64,000 bases of DNA from Salvator merianae (GCA_003586115.2 QVOM02000025.1:85625521-85689520), one strand, 5' to 3'. Shown: positions 33,560 through 45,650, counted from the first letter of the stretch. Made by a program: numbers and translations. The notes: generated by a model from the letters alone, not told the origin.

Positions 33560-34840
33560 CAAAGGAAGCTAAGTTCCAAAGACCCAGGTGAAGAGTTATA
33601 TGTTAACCAGGTGCTGAAAACTATATAACATAGGCATCTGGGCAAACTCCAGAGGAAGGATGTTTCAAAGTCTGGGGCCACCACAGAAAAGGCCCTCTTG
33701 CAAGTTCCTTGTCCTTGCACTTCTGAGATAGGAACTACAAGAAGTCCCTGTCCATGAGATCTCAGGACTTGGGCAGGTCTACAGTACCTGGGAGAAGGCG
33801 CTCCTTCAGATAACTTAGAGTCCAAGCTTTTTAGGGCTTTGTATGTTAGCATCAACACCTTGAATTGAACTTGGTAGAGAATAGACAATCAATGCAGATT
33901 TATCAGGTCCAGCGTGATGTACATATGGCCAGAGATTTCCACCAGCAGCTGAGCTGCTGCATTCTGCACTAGTTCCAGCTTCCAACCATTTTTTTTCAAG
34001 GGTAGCCCCACATTACAGTAGTCTAATCTGGAGGTTATCAAAGCATGAATCACTGTTGCCAAGTTATCCCTATGCAAGGAAGGCCAAAGATGACAAACCA
34101 GTCAGAGATGGAGGTAGATACTTCTGACTGCTTCTGCCACATGGGTCTCAAATGACAATGACAAGTCCAGGAGCACCCCAGAGCAAGCACCATTCTTTCT
34201 GGGGCAAAACAACCCCATTCAGAATCCAGCACCTCTTCATTTCCTGAACCCAGGATGCCATGGCACACCGTCCCTCTGTCCTGTCTCGATTCAGTTTGAA
34301 TTTATTGGTCCACATCCAGCCCATTGCTTCTTCCAGGCAGCAATCAGGCACCTGAACTGCCTCAACTGACTCAGAAGCAATGGAGAGATGGAGTTGGGTG
34401 TCATCAATGTACTGATGGCATCTCACTCTAAAACTCTGGATGACCTTTTCCTGTGGCTTCATATAGATGCTAAAGAGGATAGGAGACAAAAACAACCCAT
34501 GAAAAACTCCATAAGAAAGTTCCCAGAGCACCAAACACAAGTCCCCCATTGCTACTTTCTACTATGGAGATAGGAAGAGAGCCACTATAAAACAATGCCT
34601 TCAAGCCCCGGACCCCAAACCCACTCCAGCAGAGTACCATGGTTGATGGTATCAAAAGCCACTGAGAGGTCAAGAAGAACCAACAGGATTGCACTGACCC
34701 CATCCCTCTCCTGATAAAAGTCATCTGTCAGGGCAATCAAAGCAGTCTCGGTGCCAAACCCCTCACCTGAAACTAGATCGAAATGGACCTAGAGATAATC
34801 TTTTTGAGATACCTGAAAGGAATAATAGAGAGAAGGATGT
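33560..34840 (-). mobile_element. L2 LINE, RT C-terminal part, about 1.3 kb
   Basis: Minus-strand frames include PILFSIYMKPQEKVIQSF, HQYIDDTQLHLSIASES (RT motif C as YIDD) and later YQVQFKVLMLTYKALKSL, all L2-type. Several frameshifts and stops mean it is dead. Confidence 0.9.
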
Positions 34841-35949
34841 AGTCTCTTTGCATCATCTTGGGGATGTCAATGCTCTACTTTTATGATCTTGTTCTTTCCT
34901 CTGTTGAGCTAAGAATGCCTGCATTAACTACCCACTTCGGCTTTGCATGTGACTATATGGGACCCAACAAGGAGGTAAGAGAGAAAACATGGGGGAGGCA
35001 AAGAGGGTGCTGCTGAATGCCAAGACACACAGTAGCACAAAACTGCCCTGTTCTGACACCTTCTTCTTCAGTACCATGGCAAAGAAGCACCACAAACATG
35101 GTAGAATGTAAGAATATGCAAACATGAGAGACACATCCACCTCATGCAAACAAACAAGTCCACAGTAGCAAAACACGAATGGTCTGAAAATCAAAAAATC
35201 ATTTTGAAGAAACAGAAACTGCAGCCAAAATCAAGTGATTTCATGAATTAGCTACCAGGGAGACCACTGAAATAAAATAACACCCTCATAATTTTAACAG
35301 AGAACAAGGACTGTCTCTCAGCCACTGGTGGAAACCCCTTTACAGAAACAAACAATCAATGAAAGAGACATGCAAACTAAACAAACTGGAAACTGTTAAG
35401 GATACATGCAGTGTCTCATCACCAGGGATTATGCTAATGAATAGTGGTCAGGAAAGTAATAGCAACCCACTATTAACACCTACACCTATAAAGACAATGA
35501 TTACAGCCAGAAAAATACCAACGCCTTGTTATCTAAGAATAACTGCCAAGAAGGTAACATTCCAAATGGACATCTATAAGAAGGGTGACAAGATCCAGCA
35601 CACCATCAGTTGCTTTTGACTCTTGCAGAAGTCAAATCCTCTGAAGATGGACATCATAGCTATATCCAAAAGCTTAGGTTCTCAGAAGAACTATGGAACA
35701 CGGCACAACAGCCCCAAAATTGCTACAAATGAGAACCGCAAACATGTTCTATGGCATTATGTTATCCAAATAATGTTATCAAAATCTAGCACTATCAAAA
35801 CATAACAAAAAGAGTAATAAGAATATATTTTCAAATGAATTAATGAATGGAAACCTCAATTCATTTGCTTAAAGACCCTGCTAAATACATCCCTGTCCCT
35901 ATCCCTATCCCTATCCCTATCTTGTGGTTGGTGGTGGGTACCAGCAAGA
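34841..35949. other. Intronic sequence with a weak unclassified repeat
   Basis: AAATCCTCTGAAGATGGACA at 35633 and CTATGGAACACGGCACAACAG at 35691 resemble a widespread retroelement-associated motif, but too weakly to classify. A (CCCTAT)n run is at 35891-35921. Confidence 0.4.
35891..35921. repeat. (CCCTAT)n short hexamer repeat
   Basis: About five units; not the vertebrate telomere hexamer CCCTAA. Confidence 0.9.
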
Positions 35950-35954
35950 TGTAG

Positions 35955-36112
35955 ATGACCCCTGGTTGACTGCATGGGCATCTCCATGGATACCTCTATG
36001 CAGTTTGGCAGAGATACAGAAGTAGTTTACTTCCAAAGAGACGCTGGGGTTCGAACCATCAACCCTCTGCTTTTCCGGCAGTTTGCTCTGCCACTGAACC
36101 GCAGCCACTCAT
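35955..36112 (-). mobile_element. tRNA-derived SINE, second type (copy 3)
   Basis: On minus: GCGGTTCAGTGGCAGAGCAA (A box), GTTGATGGTTCGAACCCCAG (B box), then a body ending GGAGATGCCCATGC. Confidence 0.85.
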
Positions 36113-36127
36113 TAATGTTACTGTCTC

Positions 36128-36648
36128 ATACTATTGTCTCATACTATTGTGTCCAGTTCTGGGCGCCCCAGTTTAAAAGGGACATTGAGAAACTGGAACA
36201 AGTTCAGAGAAGGGCGACCAAAATGGTGAGCGGTCTGCAAACCATGTCCTACGAGGAACGGTTAAAGGACCTAGGAATGTATAGCCTGCAGAAGAGAATA
36301 CTGAGAGGAGATATGATAGCTGTTTTCAAGTATCTCAAGGGCTGTCACAGTGCAGAAGGATTGGCCCTATTCTCAGTTGCACAAGAAGGAAGGACTAGAA
36401 ACAATGGGATGAAACTTCAAGGGAGTAGATACAGGCTAGATATTAGGAAAAAATTTCTGACCGTAAGGGCAATCAGTCACTGGAACAGGTTGCCACAGGA
36501 GGTGGTGGGCTCTCCTTCGCTGGAGATCTTCAAGGAAAGGCTGGACAGATATCTGCCTAGGATGGTGTAGTGAATCCTGCATTGAGCAGGGGGTTGGACT
36601 CGATGACCCTGGAGGTCCCTTCCAACTCTATGATTCTATGATTCTATC
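36128..36648 (+). mobile_element. CR1 LINE ORF2 C-terminus and 3' end
   Basis: A clean frame encodes CVQFWAPQFKRDIEKLEQVQ, TMSYEERLKDLGMYSLQKRI and AISHWNRLPQEVVGSPSLEI up to a stop at 36570. The CR1 3' UTR and two ATTCTATG tail units at about 36630 follow. No stops in about 145 codons, so relatively young. Confidence 0.95.
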
Positions 36649-37959
36649 TCACTCCACTGGTGTTGGGTGTGTCAAAATAGCATTTTGCTTTGTCCTGAGA
36701 AGATTTGGATGCTTTGTTGTCGCTTGTTACCCATACAGATGTTCCCAAAGCTTTATAGCAAGGCTGTTTTCAATGCCCTCCCTTTTTTAAAAAGAAAAAT
36801 AGTACTTTCTTGCTGTACATGAGTCCCTGGGGAAAACGTGTGTGTGATTTTAGCCACATTCAACATTGTAATATACAAGTTACTATGATCTTTACAGTTC
36901 CTATATGTCACAAAAAGCACTTTTCTTCTTCAGGCTGTTCTGCACAAGTTCATTAGAAAGAATAACAGTACCTCATGTTTTCAGTCCTGTTTGCTAGGCT
37001 CTGTCAGAAGCAATTTTTATTCAGACTTCCTACAAACAAGCCTCACAGTCACTGCAAATGTTTGGAGTAACCTTGTATTCACGTTGAAAGGTATAGTTAA
37101 CAGCTTTTACATATGCAACGGGATACAAAAAACTTAGCAATTCATCAACAATAGCCTATAAGGAATGTCTTGACAAAATCATTTGTTAAACGTGACAGGA
37201 GTGTGAACATAAGGCGTTCTTCTAATAGCTTGAAAGGATGCGAGACAAGAGAATATTAATTGTCCAAGACAAGATATTCAAAGGTATTAGCTCAGCAGAA
37301 CCAGTCTATATTATCCAATTAGAGCCATTCATCAATGTAAATATCTACTGGAAAGCTAATTTTATCTTCTGTCCCCTCCACCTCATACTGCGTCCAAGAC
37401 CACAGGGTTATCTGTAACTCTTTTTTGCCGGCCTTCACCAGGAAATTTATACTATCTTAGGAGCCACATAATTCATTTTAGCACCCAAAGGCTAAAGAAA
37501 TCCTACTACACCAGGTATACCCTGAGAGGTAGAGAGATGCATCCTGGTCCTTTGAAAGAGCATGTCCTTCTGGAGTGCCCTAAAAACAACCACCTCATAG
37601 GCACAATGAAACACAGATCACGCTCAAGGTATTGTGTTTTTCTCAAGCATTAAGGTGTCATTTGGAGAAGTTCTGGTTTGGACTTTGCAGTTCCTATCTA
37701 CACCCTACTCACACTTGCCTGAACATTCTGCTTCTTCTGACTGATGATGTGCTACCACTGGCTGGATAAAGTACTGGAATTCATCAGAAAGGCAGAAATG
37801 ATAGCCTTTGATGTTTCTGATAGCTAAGAATTTAACCAGTGAGCCAGGAAGCTCTGTGTTCAAACTATGAAGCAACCGTTAACTCATGATCTGGATATGG
37901 GAAAACAACTAACTGCTTAAGACAAATCCCAACTCCTCTCCTTATTTATTTAAAATATT
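36649..37959. other. Intronic sequence, nothing recognised
   Basis: 1.3 kb without repeats or exons that I can support. Confidence 0.5.
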
Positions 37960-38240
37960 TATATATCACGCCCCATTAAAATATAATCCTGATGTGGTTT
38001 ACAAAGAATAAAAAAACAGCTAAAATCATAATAGTTATGTAAAAACACAATTAAAATCAAGGATGGTGGGAAATGAACATTTCCTCTGGAAAGGCCTGGA
38101 TAAAATGGTAAGTCTTCAATCAGTGCCTAAAACCCAGAAGTGTAGGTACCCTACAAATATCACAGGGGAGACTATTCCAGAAGATGGGTGCCACCACAGA
38201 GAAGGCCCAACATCGGGTAGTCATAAGACATACTTATCAC
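37960..38240 (-). mobile_element. L2 LINE 3' end
   Basis: TATATATCACGCCCCATTAAA, GATGTGGTTTACAAAGAATAA and CACCACAGAGAAGGCCCAAC read on minus as the L2 terminus and C-terminal coding end. Confidence 0.65.
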
Positions 38241-38800
38241 ATAGACAGGTTAGCAGAGGCTTGTCTTATGGAGCAGGTAAAAAGATTTCTCATATACGCA
38301 GTAAAAGTCCTTGAGATATTTTCTACATGTGCCAAGTATTGTTGTTTTCATTGGGCACTGCATTGGCACAGCAGTTGTGTAATTCCCAGACTTAGACCCT
38401 TCAGATGCTCCTGGGCACCTTTCCCATGATGCCCCTGGCTGCACTTCTCATGGGAGCGGGTTTCAGCAACTCTGACTAATAGCAAAGGACAATGGGAGGT
38501 TTTACTTAGTCATATCTGATTTATAGATGACTCTCAAAGTGGGGCCCAGCACGGCTGACCTCCTTTACCTCACTTAGGATCCAAGGCAGAGCTGAAACTT
38601 TTTTACTTCCCCTTCCTTGACAGTAAAAATACAGCAGTAAGAATGTAACCCATAGGTGTTCTTAGGGAAAGGCAAGGGGGCCACTGAGTCGAGATTGACG
38701 CCCACTGACATCATGGAAAAATCCATGAAGCTGTCTTGGCAGTAATGCAAAAGTGGTTCCCAGTTGTCTTCTCCAAGGATTTTTCCCAGTTTAGCTTAAA
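38241..38800. other. Intronic sequence, nothing recognised
   Basis: No supported feature. Confidence 0.5.
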
Positions 38801-39325
38801 GTTGTTTCTGCACCTCGAATAGTTCGGTTCAAGAAGAGCATTCCAGGCCTCCCTTCGGTACTCCTGAAGCAGTCTAGGGGAGGCCCCTCCCCTTCCTAGT
38901 ACACTCCGTTCACACAGGATAAAGTGTAGACTGAACCAAACTAAACTGGGAGAGCCAAAATGGCCACCTAGTCCAGTATGCCAATAAACCTCTTTAAAAA
39001 GCTCTACCAACATATTAATGGTAGTAAACAGAACCACAAAAGGATGCAGATGGCACACATCTCTGTGATCTGGTATACTACAGGGGACCTATTTCAGTGG
39101 CCCTATAAGGTGCACCACCAAAACATTCTAGCTGGAAAAGCTCCTACAGGTGCCGTTCCCAGCTGAAACAATCCCACTATCCGGCGGATAAAGGCCATCC
39201 ACACTAGGATGGCCTGTTCTGGGACAGGCTTCCTGACACGCCAAAGCTCACACAAACGTCAGACCCTGAGGCAAGGACTCCAGTGCCCAAGAACTAAAGT
39301 TCCTGGTCTTGGAGGTGCAATTTGG

Positions 39326-39518
39326 CAGTGACGGCTCGCCGCTTTAAGGGCAGGTGTTCGCATGTCGCTGGAAGGGGAGATCACCGGCTGCAGGATCTGC
39401 GTTTTGCCACAGCAGGCCTCTGCAAGACCCACCCAGGGAGGGGCGTGTTTCCATGACCAGTGATCTCCCTTTCCAGCGGCGTGCAAACACTCACACTTAA
39501 AGCAATGAGCCCTCACTG
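39326..39518. mobile_element. Palindromic hAT-like MITE, copy 7 (variant centre)
   Basis: CAGTGACGGCTCGCCGCTTT / AAAGCAATGAGCCCTCACTG, duplication caatttgg / caatttag (7 of 8). The centre has GGAGATCACCGG and CATGACCAGTGATCTCC instead of the usual core: a distinct subfamily. Confidence 0.87.
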
Positions 39519-39620
39519 CAATTTAGTGCACTGTCCAAATGTGCCCTTCTGCTAAGCCAGAACAGTGAGGCGTGTATCCTTACACACACTTCCCTGGGCT
39601 GGTCTAGTGACTCCTGGAAC

Positions 39621-39814
39621 CAGCGGCAGCAGTGTTCGCGCCCTGCGCGAAGCATGCCATGGCCATTTGCGGGGCCTCTGGGCTTCCATACTGCCTCAGC
39701 AGGCTGCTTGGCGACCTGCTGTGGCAGTATGGAGGCCCAGAGGCTCCATGAACGGCCGTGGCATGCTTCGCACGGGGCACAAACACCCAGGCTTAAAGCT
39801 TCCAGCCGCCACTG
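39621..39814. mobile_element. Palindromic hAT-like MITE, copy 8
   Basis: CAGCGGCAGCAGTGTTCG / GCTTCCAGCCGCCACTG, duplication cctggaac / cctggacc (7 of 8). Confidence 0.9.
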
Positions 39815-39944
39815 CCTGGACCACCAGCAGGCCTGAAAAAAAACAGATCTACTGGTGTCCTTGTGTAGAAATGAAAAAGAGAGGCTCAGAAGAGCGCTAG
39901 GCCTCACACTATAACAGATTACTGGTAAGTGCAAAAAGGGCCTT

Positions 39945-40959
39945 AAACTTTTACCAACTATCTGCTGCTAGAAAACCCAGTAGTAACAAAAGTTTGATGA
40001 ACCTCTGTTTTCAGCTGTAGCAAATAGCATTTCTTTCACTATTTCTCAGTTTAGCATGTGGTGTCTCATCTACCCATTGACAACCCTATTACTTGTTGCT
40101 ATTGTGTGGGTGCAATCAAATATTGATTGGTGTGAATAGAAGCGAGTCTTTCAGCTGCAAGTTAATCACACTTCGGGGCAGCAATTGGGCTTTCACATCA
40201 AAGACTATGACTGGGGAAAGGAAGTGAATGATCCAAGAACTGCGCTCATAAAATAAAAGCAAATAGGTGATGCAAAAACAAAACAAAAACATATCACTAT
40301 TAAGTTATAAATCATTAAAAGATGAAATGTATATAAGTATTTGTGCTTTGTTTCATCATGACAATTTGCTAAGAAGTAGAAATGAATTTAGAAAGCCAAA
40401 AAGGTGAATCATTTGTACGCATTTAAAGGAAAGCTAAAGAAATCTGGGAGGTGGGGGGGAACACCTCACTGACGCATGATTTTCCATGAAGCGTTTCTTC
40501 TTTAAATATATTTATATTTCATCTTATAATGACATTTCAGGATCTCTACAAGCTGAAGTCTGAAAATGGAATATCTTGGCAAGCAAAAGTCTTATGGGGA
40601 TTAATCACACAGATCCAATATTGCTTCTTTGGGGCTGTAATTTAATCAGTGCCACCATGTGCACAACTGAGTTATAATTAAAACACAATATAAAATGAAA
40701 ATCTGCAGACTCAGGTGACCAGCGTCATAGCCCACAGTGTCCAAGGATGCCCAAGGAACAAGACCTTAGGTCAAAACATTTATCACACTTTCAAAAACAA
40801 GATTTCAAGTTTGTTTTTAAGTTTTTTAAGAAAATGCAAATAGTAGAAGTCTAGTTGCTAAACCAATAATTCCATTAATTTTGGCGTTGGTTAGACAACA
40901 CCTTTACTGTGTTCAGAAGTAGGATAAAACTGGAATAGGTTCAGAGAGGAGGGTCCTGC
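39945..40959. other. Intronic sequence, nothing recognised
   Basis: AT-rich and apparently unique. Confidence 0.5.
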
Positions 40960-41402
40960 TTGCAGTTACCAGCTCAAGCACTCCAACCTGCTCATTGGTC
41001 AAGCCGTTCCATATGTAAATGTTGTCACAGCTCACCTGGAGTTGCCTAAGCACTCCCAGGAGTAATCCAGCTGTGGACAACTGAAAAGCAGTCCACAGGC
41101 TGACCAGAAGTGACAGATCGCTCCTGGGAAGACAGTTCCTTACCTCTTCTGAGTGCTGCGTAACTGCAGCTGTGCAGTCATTCACAGAGTCCGGATCACC
41201 ATGGCAACGCCCATCTGCACACCAGATGCTGGTGTGGATGTTGCCAAGGCACTGAAGCCAACTTGTCTGCACTGCCCGGCCTGTGGGGCAGGTACAAGGC
41301 TAGTCCAGCATGCACAGTGCAAATGCCCCCCACCATTCTTCAACCTCACCTGTCTGGTATGCTATCAGTATACCATACCAGTCAGGCAAGTGCAAAAAGT
41401 CC
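40960..41402. mobile_element. Harbinger-like element, left end unclear
   Basis: The right end CAGTCAGGCAAGTGCAAAAAGTCCC matches the TIR; the subterminal TATGCTATCAGTATACCATA is a palindrome. The body shares CATGGCAACGCCC and ACAGCTGTGCAG-type blocks. Confidence 0.5.
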
Positions 41403-42026
41403 CAAGTAATGCAGCCTATCAGTTGACCAGGGGAGTGAAAACCAAGCCTGCAAGAGACCAAGGCTTTTTTGCCCTGGGCTTTACTCTGATCAAATTTTAG
41501 TTAAAACAAACAAACAAAAACAGGTATTTGTCTCTCCCTCACTGTAAGTGTTATGTGGAGGTTGAACAAGCATTGTTTGAGATGCTTTGATTCGATCTGT
41601 GAAAGCAGCAGGGTTTGGGAGATAAGTAGCTGCATCTCCAGCTCACAGGGGGGTCCATAAGGTCCTCTCTGAATGAATACACACCTTACACATCTCTGAA
41701 GATTTCGTGAATCTGCACAGAGGCTTGGATGCTTGGAAGTCCAGCCAGGGACATAGGGCTGCCCGTGTGCAAAATAGCAGCACTCACACGTGTCTGAAAA
41801 CACGAGGTCACATACTAAGGACAGGCCTAAGGAATGTGCATGCTGCTTTCAAGCCTACTTTCTATTTTTGTTTGTGGAGCAAGCATGCCAAAAACTCACT
41901 CTGGGAGTCCATGCATTTGCATGATTGCAAAGGATATGGACAGCAAGCGGGGCTGACATCACTACAACCCCTTCTGTTATAACCCTGCAAATAGTCCATT
42001 TCTGGAAGCCTGGTGAAATGGCAGTG
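41403..42026. other. Intronic sequence, nothing recognised
   Basis: No supported feature. Confidence 0.5.
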
Positions 42027-42034
42027 GGTTCTAC

Positions 42035-42235
42035 CAGTGGCGGTGTGCCCCTTTAAAAGCGGGTGTTCGCTCCTGCCCCATCGCCGTTCGTGGGGCCACC
42101 AAGCCTCCGTAGTGACGCAGCAGGTGGCTGCAACCTGCTAGGCAACCTGCTGTGTCACTACAGAGGCTCGGTGGCCCTGCAAACGGCGATGGGGCGGGAG
42201 CGAACACCCACTTTTAAAGGGATGCACCGCTGCTG
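42035..42235. mobile_element. Palindromic hAT-like MITE, copy 9 (perfect target duplication)
   Basis: CAGTGGCGGTGTGCCCCTTT / AAAGGGATGCACCGCTGCTG flanked by identical ggttctac (42027-42034, 42236-42243). Variant subfamily with CCATCGCCGTTCGTGGGGCC; closest to copy 11. Confidence 0.95.
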
Positions 42236-42254
42236 GGTTCTACATGCTGCTAGA

Positions 42255-42445
42255 ACAGTCCACTTAAGGGTCAGGCAGGGTGCCTCTAAAAGCCATTTGC
42301 AGGGATTTGAGAGCAGGTGAAGGTTTTGTCTTTGTCTTCTGCTTGAGAATGCCCAGAAGCACCTGCTGGGCCACTGTGTGAGACAGGATGCTGGACTAGA
42401 TGGGCAGTGGCCTGAATCAGCAAGGATCCTCTTAGGTTCTTATGT
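42255..42445 (+). mobile_element. CR1-like LINE 3' UTR
   Basis: GGCAGGGTGCCTCTAAAAGCC, GAGCAGGTGAAGGTTTTG and CAGTGGCCTGAATCAGCAAGG, ending GGTTCTTATG. The same 3' UTR is at 18740 and 58040. Confidence 0.8.
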
Positions 42446-43747
42446 CTGCTGCCAGGAATGCTTTGAAGATTGCTTTAAAGCTGTCACCCATTGGCATGCA
42501 CCCTGGCACCATTTTCACAATAAGGAGTGGGCCAGTTGCCAGGATTCTGTGGATAAAGCATTCCCTGCTCTAGAATGCAGATCCTGCATTTCCCAGCTAG
42601 AGATAGCACAGTCCCCAGGGACCATGCAGGAGCTGCTTGTAAGGACTCATCTATAAGATTTTTCTTGGCAGCAATATGGAGGCTGTTTGCCTTTGGCTTC
42701 TTCAGGACAGATGCTGGGAATAAAACCTGGGACCATCAGCATACGAAAGCTGATGCTGTACTAATGCACAGCACAATGTTCAAATATGGCAACACAATTA
42801 GAAACCCATTTTTAAAAAGATTAAGAAAGAAGAAAGCTACCCCATGCTTTATAGCTAAAACAGTCACATAAAAAATGATATTGAAACTGAAGAAATGTAT
42901 TAAATATTTACAAACTGCTTTAAATGGCAGTAGGAGTCTGCAGTTAGCCAAGCTAAGCATTAGTGTTAATCAAGGTATTGACTGTGGTAAGCATCAAGAA
43001 GGTTAAGGCAGTAGTGTATATCACTAAGTTCCAAACAACACTTGCCAAGCCTTGGAAAGAAAACAAGGAGATAATTTCCACTTTGCTAATAAGAAATGTT
43101 TTGTTTTGTTTTTCTCAAAGACAGACACACATAGAGCACATTACTGTAGTCCAGCCTGAAAGTTCTAGAGCATGGATTGGTGTTGCTAAACTGCCTCTGT
43201 CAAGACAGATCCCTTCCCATATAAAAGTCAATGGAAGTGAAAACTGGCTGAACAATTATGAACAAGTAAACATGGAGGCAGACAGGACGGGGTGGATCAC
43301 ATGGAAATAAAATCTCGAAGCAATAGCATAAATGGCTCTCTGTGACATGTTAAAGTGCAGAATACCAACCTAATATCTGGGCAAAGTGCAATAATCCCGG
43401 GAGTGCTACTTTTTCAGAATATCAAAAAATAGTGGAACAGGAAAGCGATGTCTGGAGGCAGTTTGGTTTCAGCTGTAACTGAGAAGTTCCTCTGAAAACA
43501 GAAGATGTCCTGTTTCAAGCTCAAAGGATCATAACATAATACATTCTATATCAAAATATCTGTTTTAAAAAAAGATCCTGGTTCAACTCATGTTCCACCA
43601 AAAGAAACTAAAATGTCTTTAATTTTTTCTAGTATTTACAATCCATTCCTATCTGGGGGAGGGGAGATAAAGTTATTTTCTGCTATGAGCATCTTTTAAA
43701 TAACCAGTCACTAAAACAAAGTGCTGTTTTAATATTAAAAAGCATGT
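42446..43747. other. Intronic sequence, nothing recognised
   Basis: The ORFs at 42575-42871 and 42963-43310 lack family matches or splice context. Confidence 0.5.
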
Positions 43748-44300
43748 GGGTGTTTTCACACTTACCATGATCGAACAGAGTAATTGACCATGCAGTGTGG
43801 ACACTGTCTGCACAGTGGGGCTGAAAACCAGACCTAAAGCCAGCTACCGGCATACAAATGATGGTAGCTGTGCCTCATCCTCACCACGGCAGTTGTGTGG
43901 GCCTGCCGATCACCATGGCTGCAGCCAGATACTTCCTGGCTGCTGCCGTGGCTAGGATTGGGCATGGGCCTGATCCAGCACCGCGCAGCCTGATCCAGCA
44001 TCACACAGCCCTATCGGGCTTGATTGCCCAATTGTGTGTGTGCGATCAGGTGATCATGCATGCGTGATGACTTCATCACACCAGCCTGGATGCTTCACGA
44101 CCAGGTAGGTGTGAACGCACCTTACCAGGAAGTGACTATCACCTTCTGGTAAGATTGTGGAGCACTAATTAGTGCTCACACGTAGAAGTGATGAGGATCT
44201 GATGTAGCCCACTCCCAGCTGCTCGGGGCTCCACGAAGTGTGGAAACACTTGACTATCAAGCATTCTCAATGCTTGCTAGTAACAAGTGTGAACAGGCCC
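43748..44300. mobile_element. Harbinger-like element (long form, 553 bp)
   Basis: GGGTGTTTTCACACTTACC / GCTAGTAACAAGTGTGAACAGGCCC with TGT duplication on both sides (43745-43747, 44301-44303). Same subfamily as 4042-4767. Confidence 0.85.
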
Positions 44301-44501
44301 TGTGTGTCTTAGTTATGCTTTATTTCTCCTCCAACCCCAACTGGCCTTACCTTGAAAAAACATGCAGAAGGAACCTAAAGCTATATCTTAATAGACAAGA
44401 AAAAAATGTAGCAATATTTCAGCTTTTTGGGGGGGAGAAAGAACTTAGTTCAGAGAAATGAGGGATAAATGCGTACAACATGGAAGTCTGAGTTTCTAAG
44501 G

Positions 44502-45075
44502 ACTGGGTGCTCAGTGGATAGAACTAGATTTGTCTACTGCCTGCCTGAGTCCACTCTTTGACTTGTGTCTCCCTTTTTAAGATAATCTGCTATTGCCTAT
44601 ATTAACAGTGTCAGGGTAAGGGCTGGGGGCTGGGAGTGGTTAGTGGATACAGCTAGATTTGCCTTATGCCTGCCCGAGTCCACTCCTTTTCTTAGCTCTT
44701 CTCTTCTGCAGGTAATCTGTTGCTGCCATGCTCCCTGGGTACTGGGAGCAGCTCAGTGGATACAACCTATTTTTTTGCTATTCCTTGTCTGAGTCCACTA
44801 CTTATCTTGTCTCCTCTTCCCCCTTTTGCAGGTATTCAGAGTTGCAAGGCTAAAGGTATGCACTACAGCCCAGAAACCCTGTGCATTTTTCATGGAATGA
44901 ACATTTTTAATCTTGTTTTCTTAGATTTTATATGCATTTTGCATTTTCTGTTTGATTTGCTAATGTATTATTTTGTACTGCTTCTACTGTATGGGGTTCT
45001 TCCTTTCTTGGCTGTCAACTGCTCTGGGATGTTTCTTGGAAAAAATAATATATACTGTAAATAAATTGATAAGAT
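44502..45075 (+). mobile_element. Degenerate tandem repeat ending in an L2-like 3' tail
   Basis: Three diverged units, marked by AGTGGATA at 44513, 44642 and 44754 and by TGCCTGAGTCCACT-type blocks, run to about 44845. Then an AT-rich tail ends GCTCTGGGATGTTTCTTGG and AATAAATTGATAAG, like an L2 terminus. Possibly a LINE with a repeated region, or a composite SINE. Confidence 0.5.
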
Positions 45076-45140
45076 AACAGTATACGGCTTCTTTACTTGC
45101 CAAGAATCCTGCACAGATGTGAATATGCAGTGTCCAGCAG

Positions 45141-45278
45141 GGCTGCATCCAGACGTCACTTACTTATTCTGCTATATTTGGATGTTCCAGAATAAAACAC
45201 AGATATTCCAGAATATCCATGTTTTATTCTGGAATATTCAAATATAGTGGGAAAAATAAGCAACTTCTGGATGTAGCC
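45141..45278. mobile_element. AT-rich palindromic MITE, Harbinger-like (copy 3)
   Basis: GGCTGCATCCAGACGTCAC / CTTCTGGATGTAGCC, CAG on both sides (45138-45140, 45279-45281). Palindromic centre around ATATTCCAGAATATCC. Confidence 0.87.
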
Positions 45279-45450
45279 CAGGAGTCATCTCTATCTCAGT
45301 GGTACCAAACATTCTTGCTATGATGTATTTCCGCAGTTTGGTCAATGCATGTTAACTGTTTAAAGCTTCCTAGGTCCTCTGGCTCCACCTAGACTGCTTC
45401 TTTGGACTGACCACTGGTATGATTTACTAGAAAATAGCTTGGGGCTATTC

Positions 45451-45650
45451 GGGGTGTTTTCACGCTTCCCATGTTAGAACAGACAAATTAGTCTGTTCTA
45501 ATGTGGTAATTTGCTGTCCGCACTGCGTGGCCCTAGATACATATCTGAACTAGGCTACTGGCATCTGCAATGAGAATGCTGGTGGCCATGCCTGACCCTG
45601 ACCACGGCTGCGGCCAGGACGTGTCTGGCCAAATCCCTATGATCTGCCAG
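45451..45650. mobile_element. Harbinger-like element, left part only
   Basis: GGGGTGTTTTCACGCTTCCC, then AACAGACAAATTAGTCTGTT (a 20-bp palindrome) and GCACTGCGTGGCCC. The right half is missing. Confidence 0.6.

Larger units (their letters stand above)
38801..39942. mobile_element. Harbinger-like element carrying two nested hAT-like MITEs
   Basis: Left GTTGTTTCTGCACCTCG; right ACTGGTAAGTGCAAAAAGGGCC. Removing the palindromic elements at 39326-39518 and 39621-39814 with one copy of each duplication leaves about 740 bp of family sequence (GTCTACTGGTG, GATGGCCTGTTCTGG modules). Two adjacent elements are not excluded. Confidence 0.55.

Noticed and set aside
34148..34549. 133-aa minus ORF as a host gene
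   Set aside because: HQYIDDTQLHLS and its surroundings are L2 reverse transcriptase.
35600..35720. Penelope-like element or hammerhead-associated motif
   Set aside because: Only loose similarity to a motif I remember (GAAGATG..., TATGGAACACGGC); no core ribozyme fold or RT could be shown.
35891..35921. Interstitial telomere repeat
   Set aside because: The unit is CCCTAT, not CCCTAA, and there are only about five copies.
35974..36570. 198-aa plus ORF as a host gene
   Set aside because: It joins antisense SINE sequence to CR1 ORF2; the recognisable part is CR1 reverse-transcriptase C-terminus.
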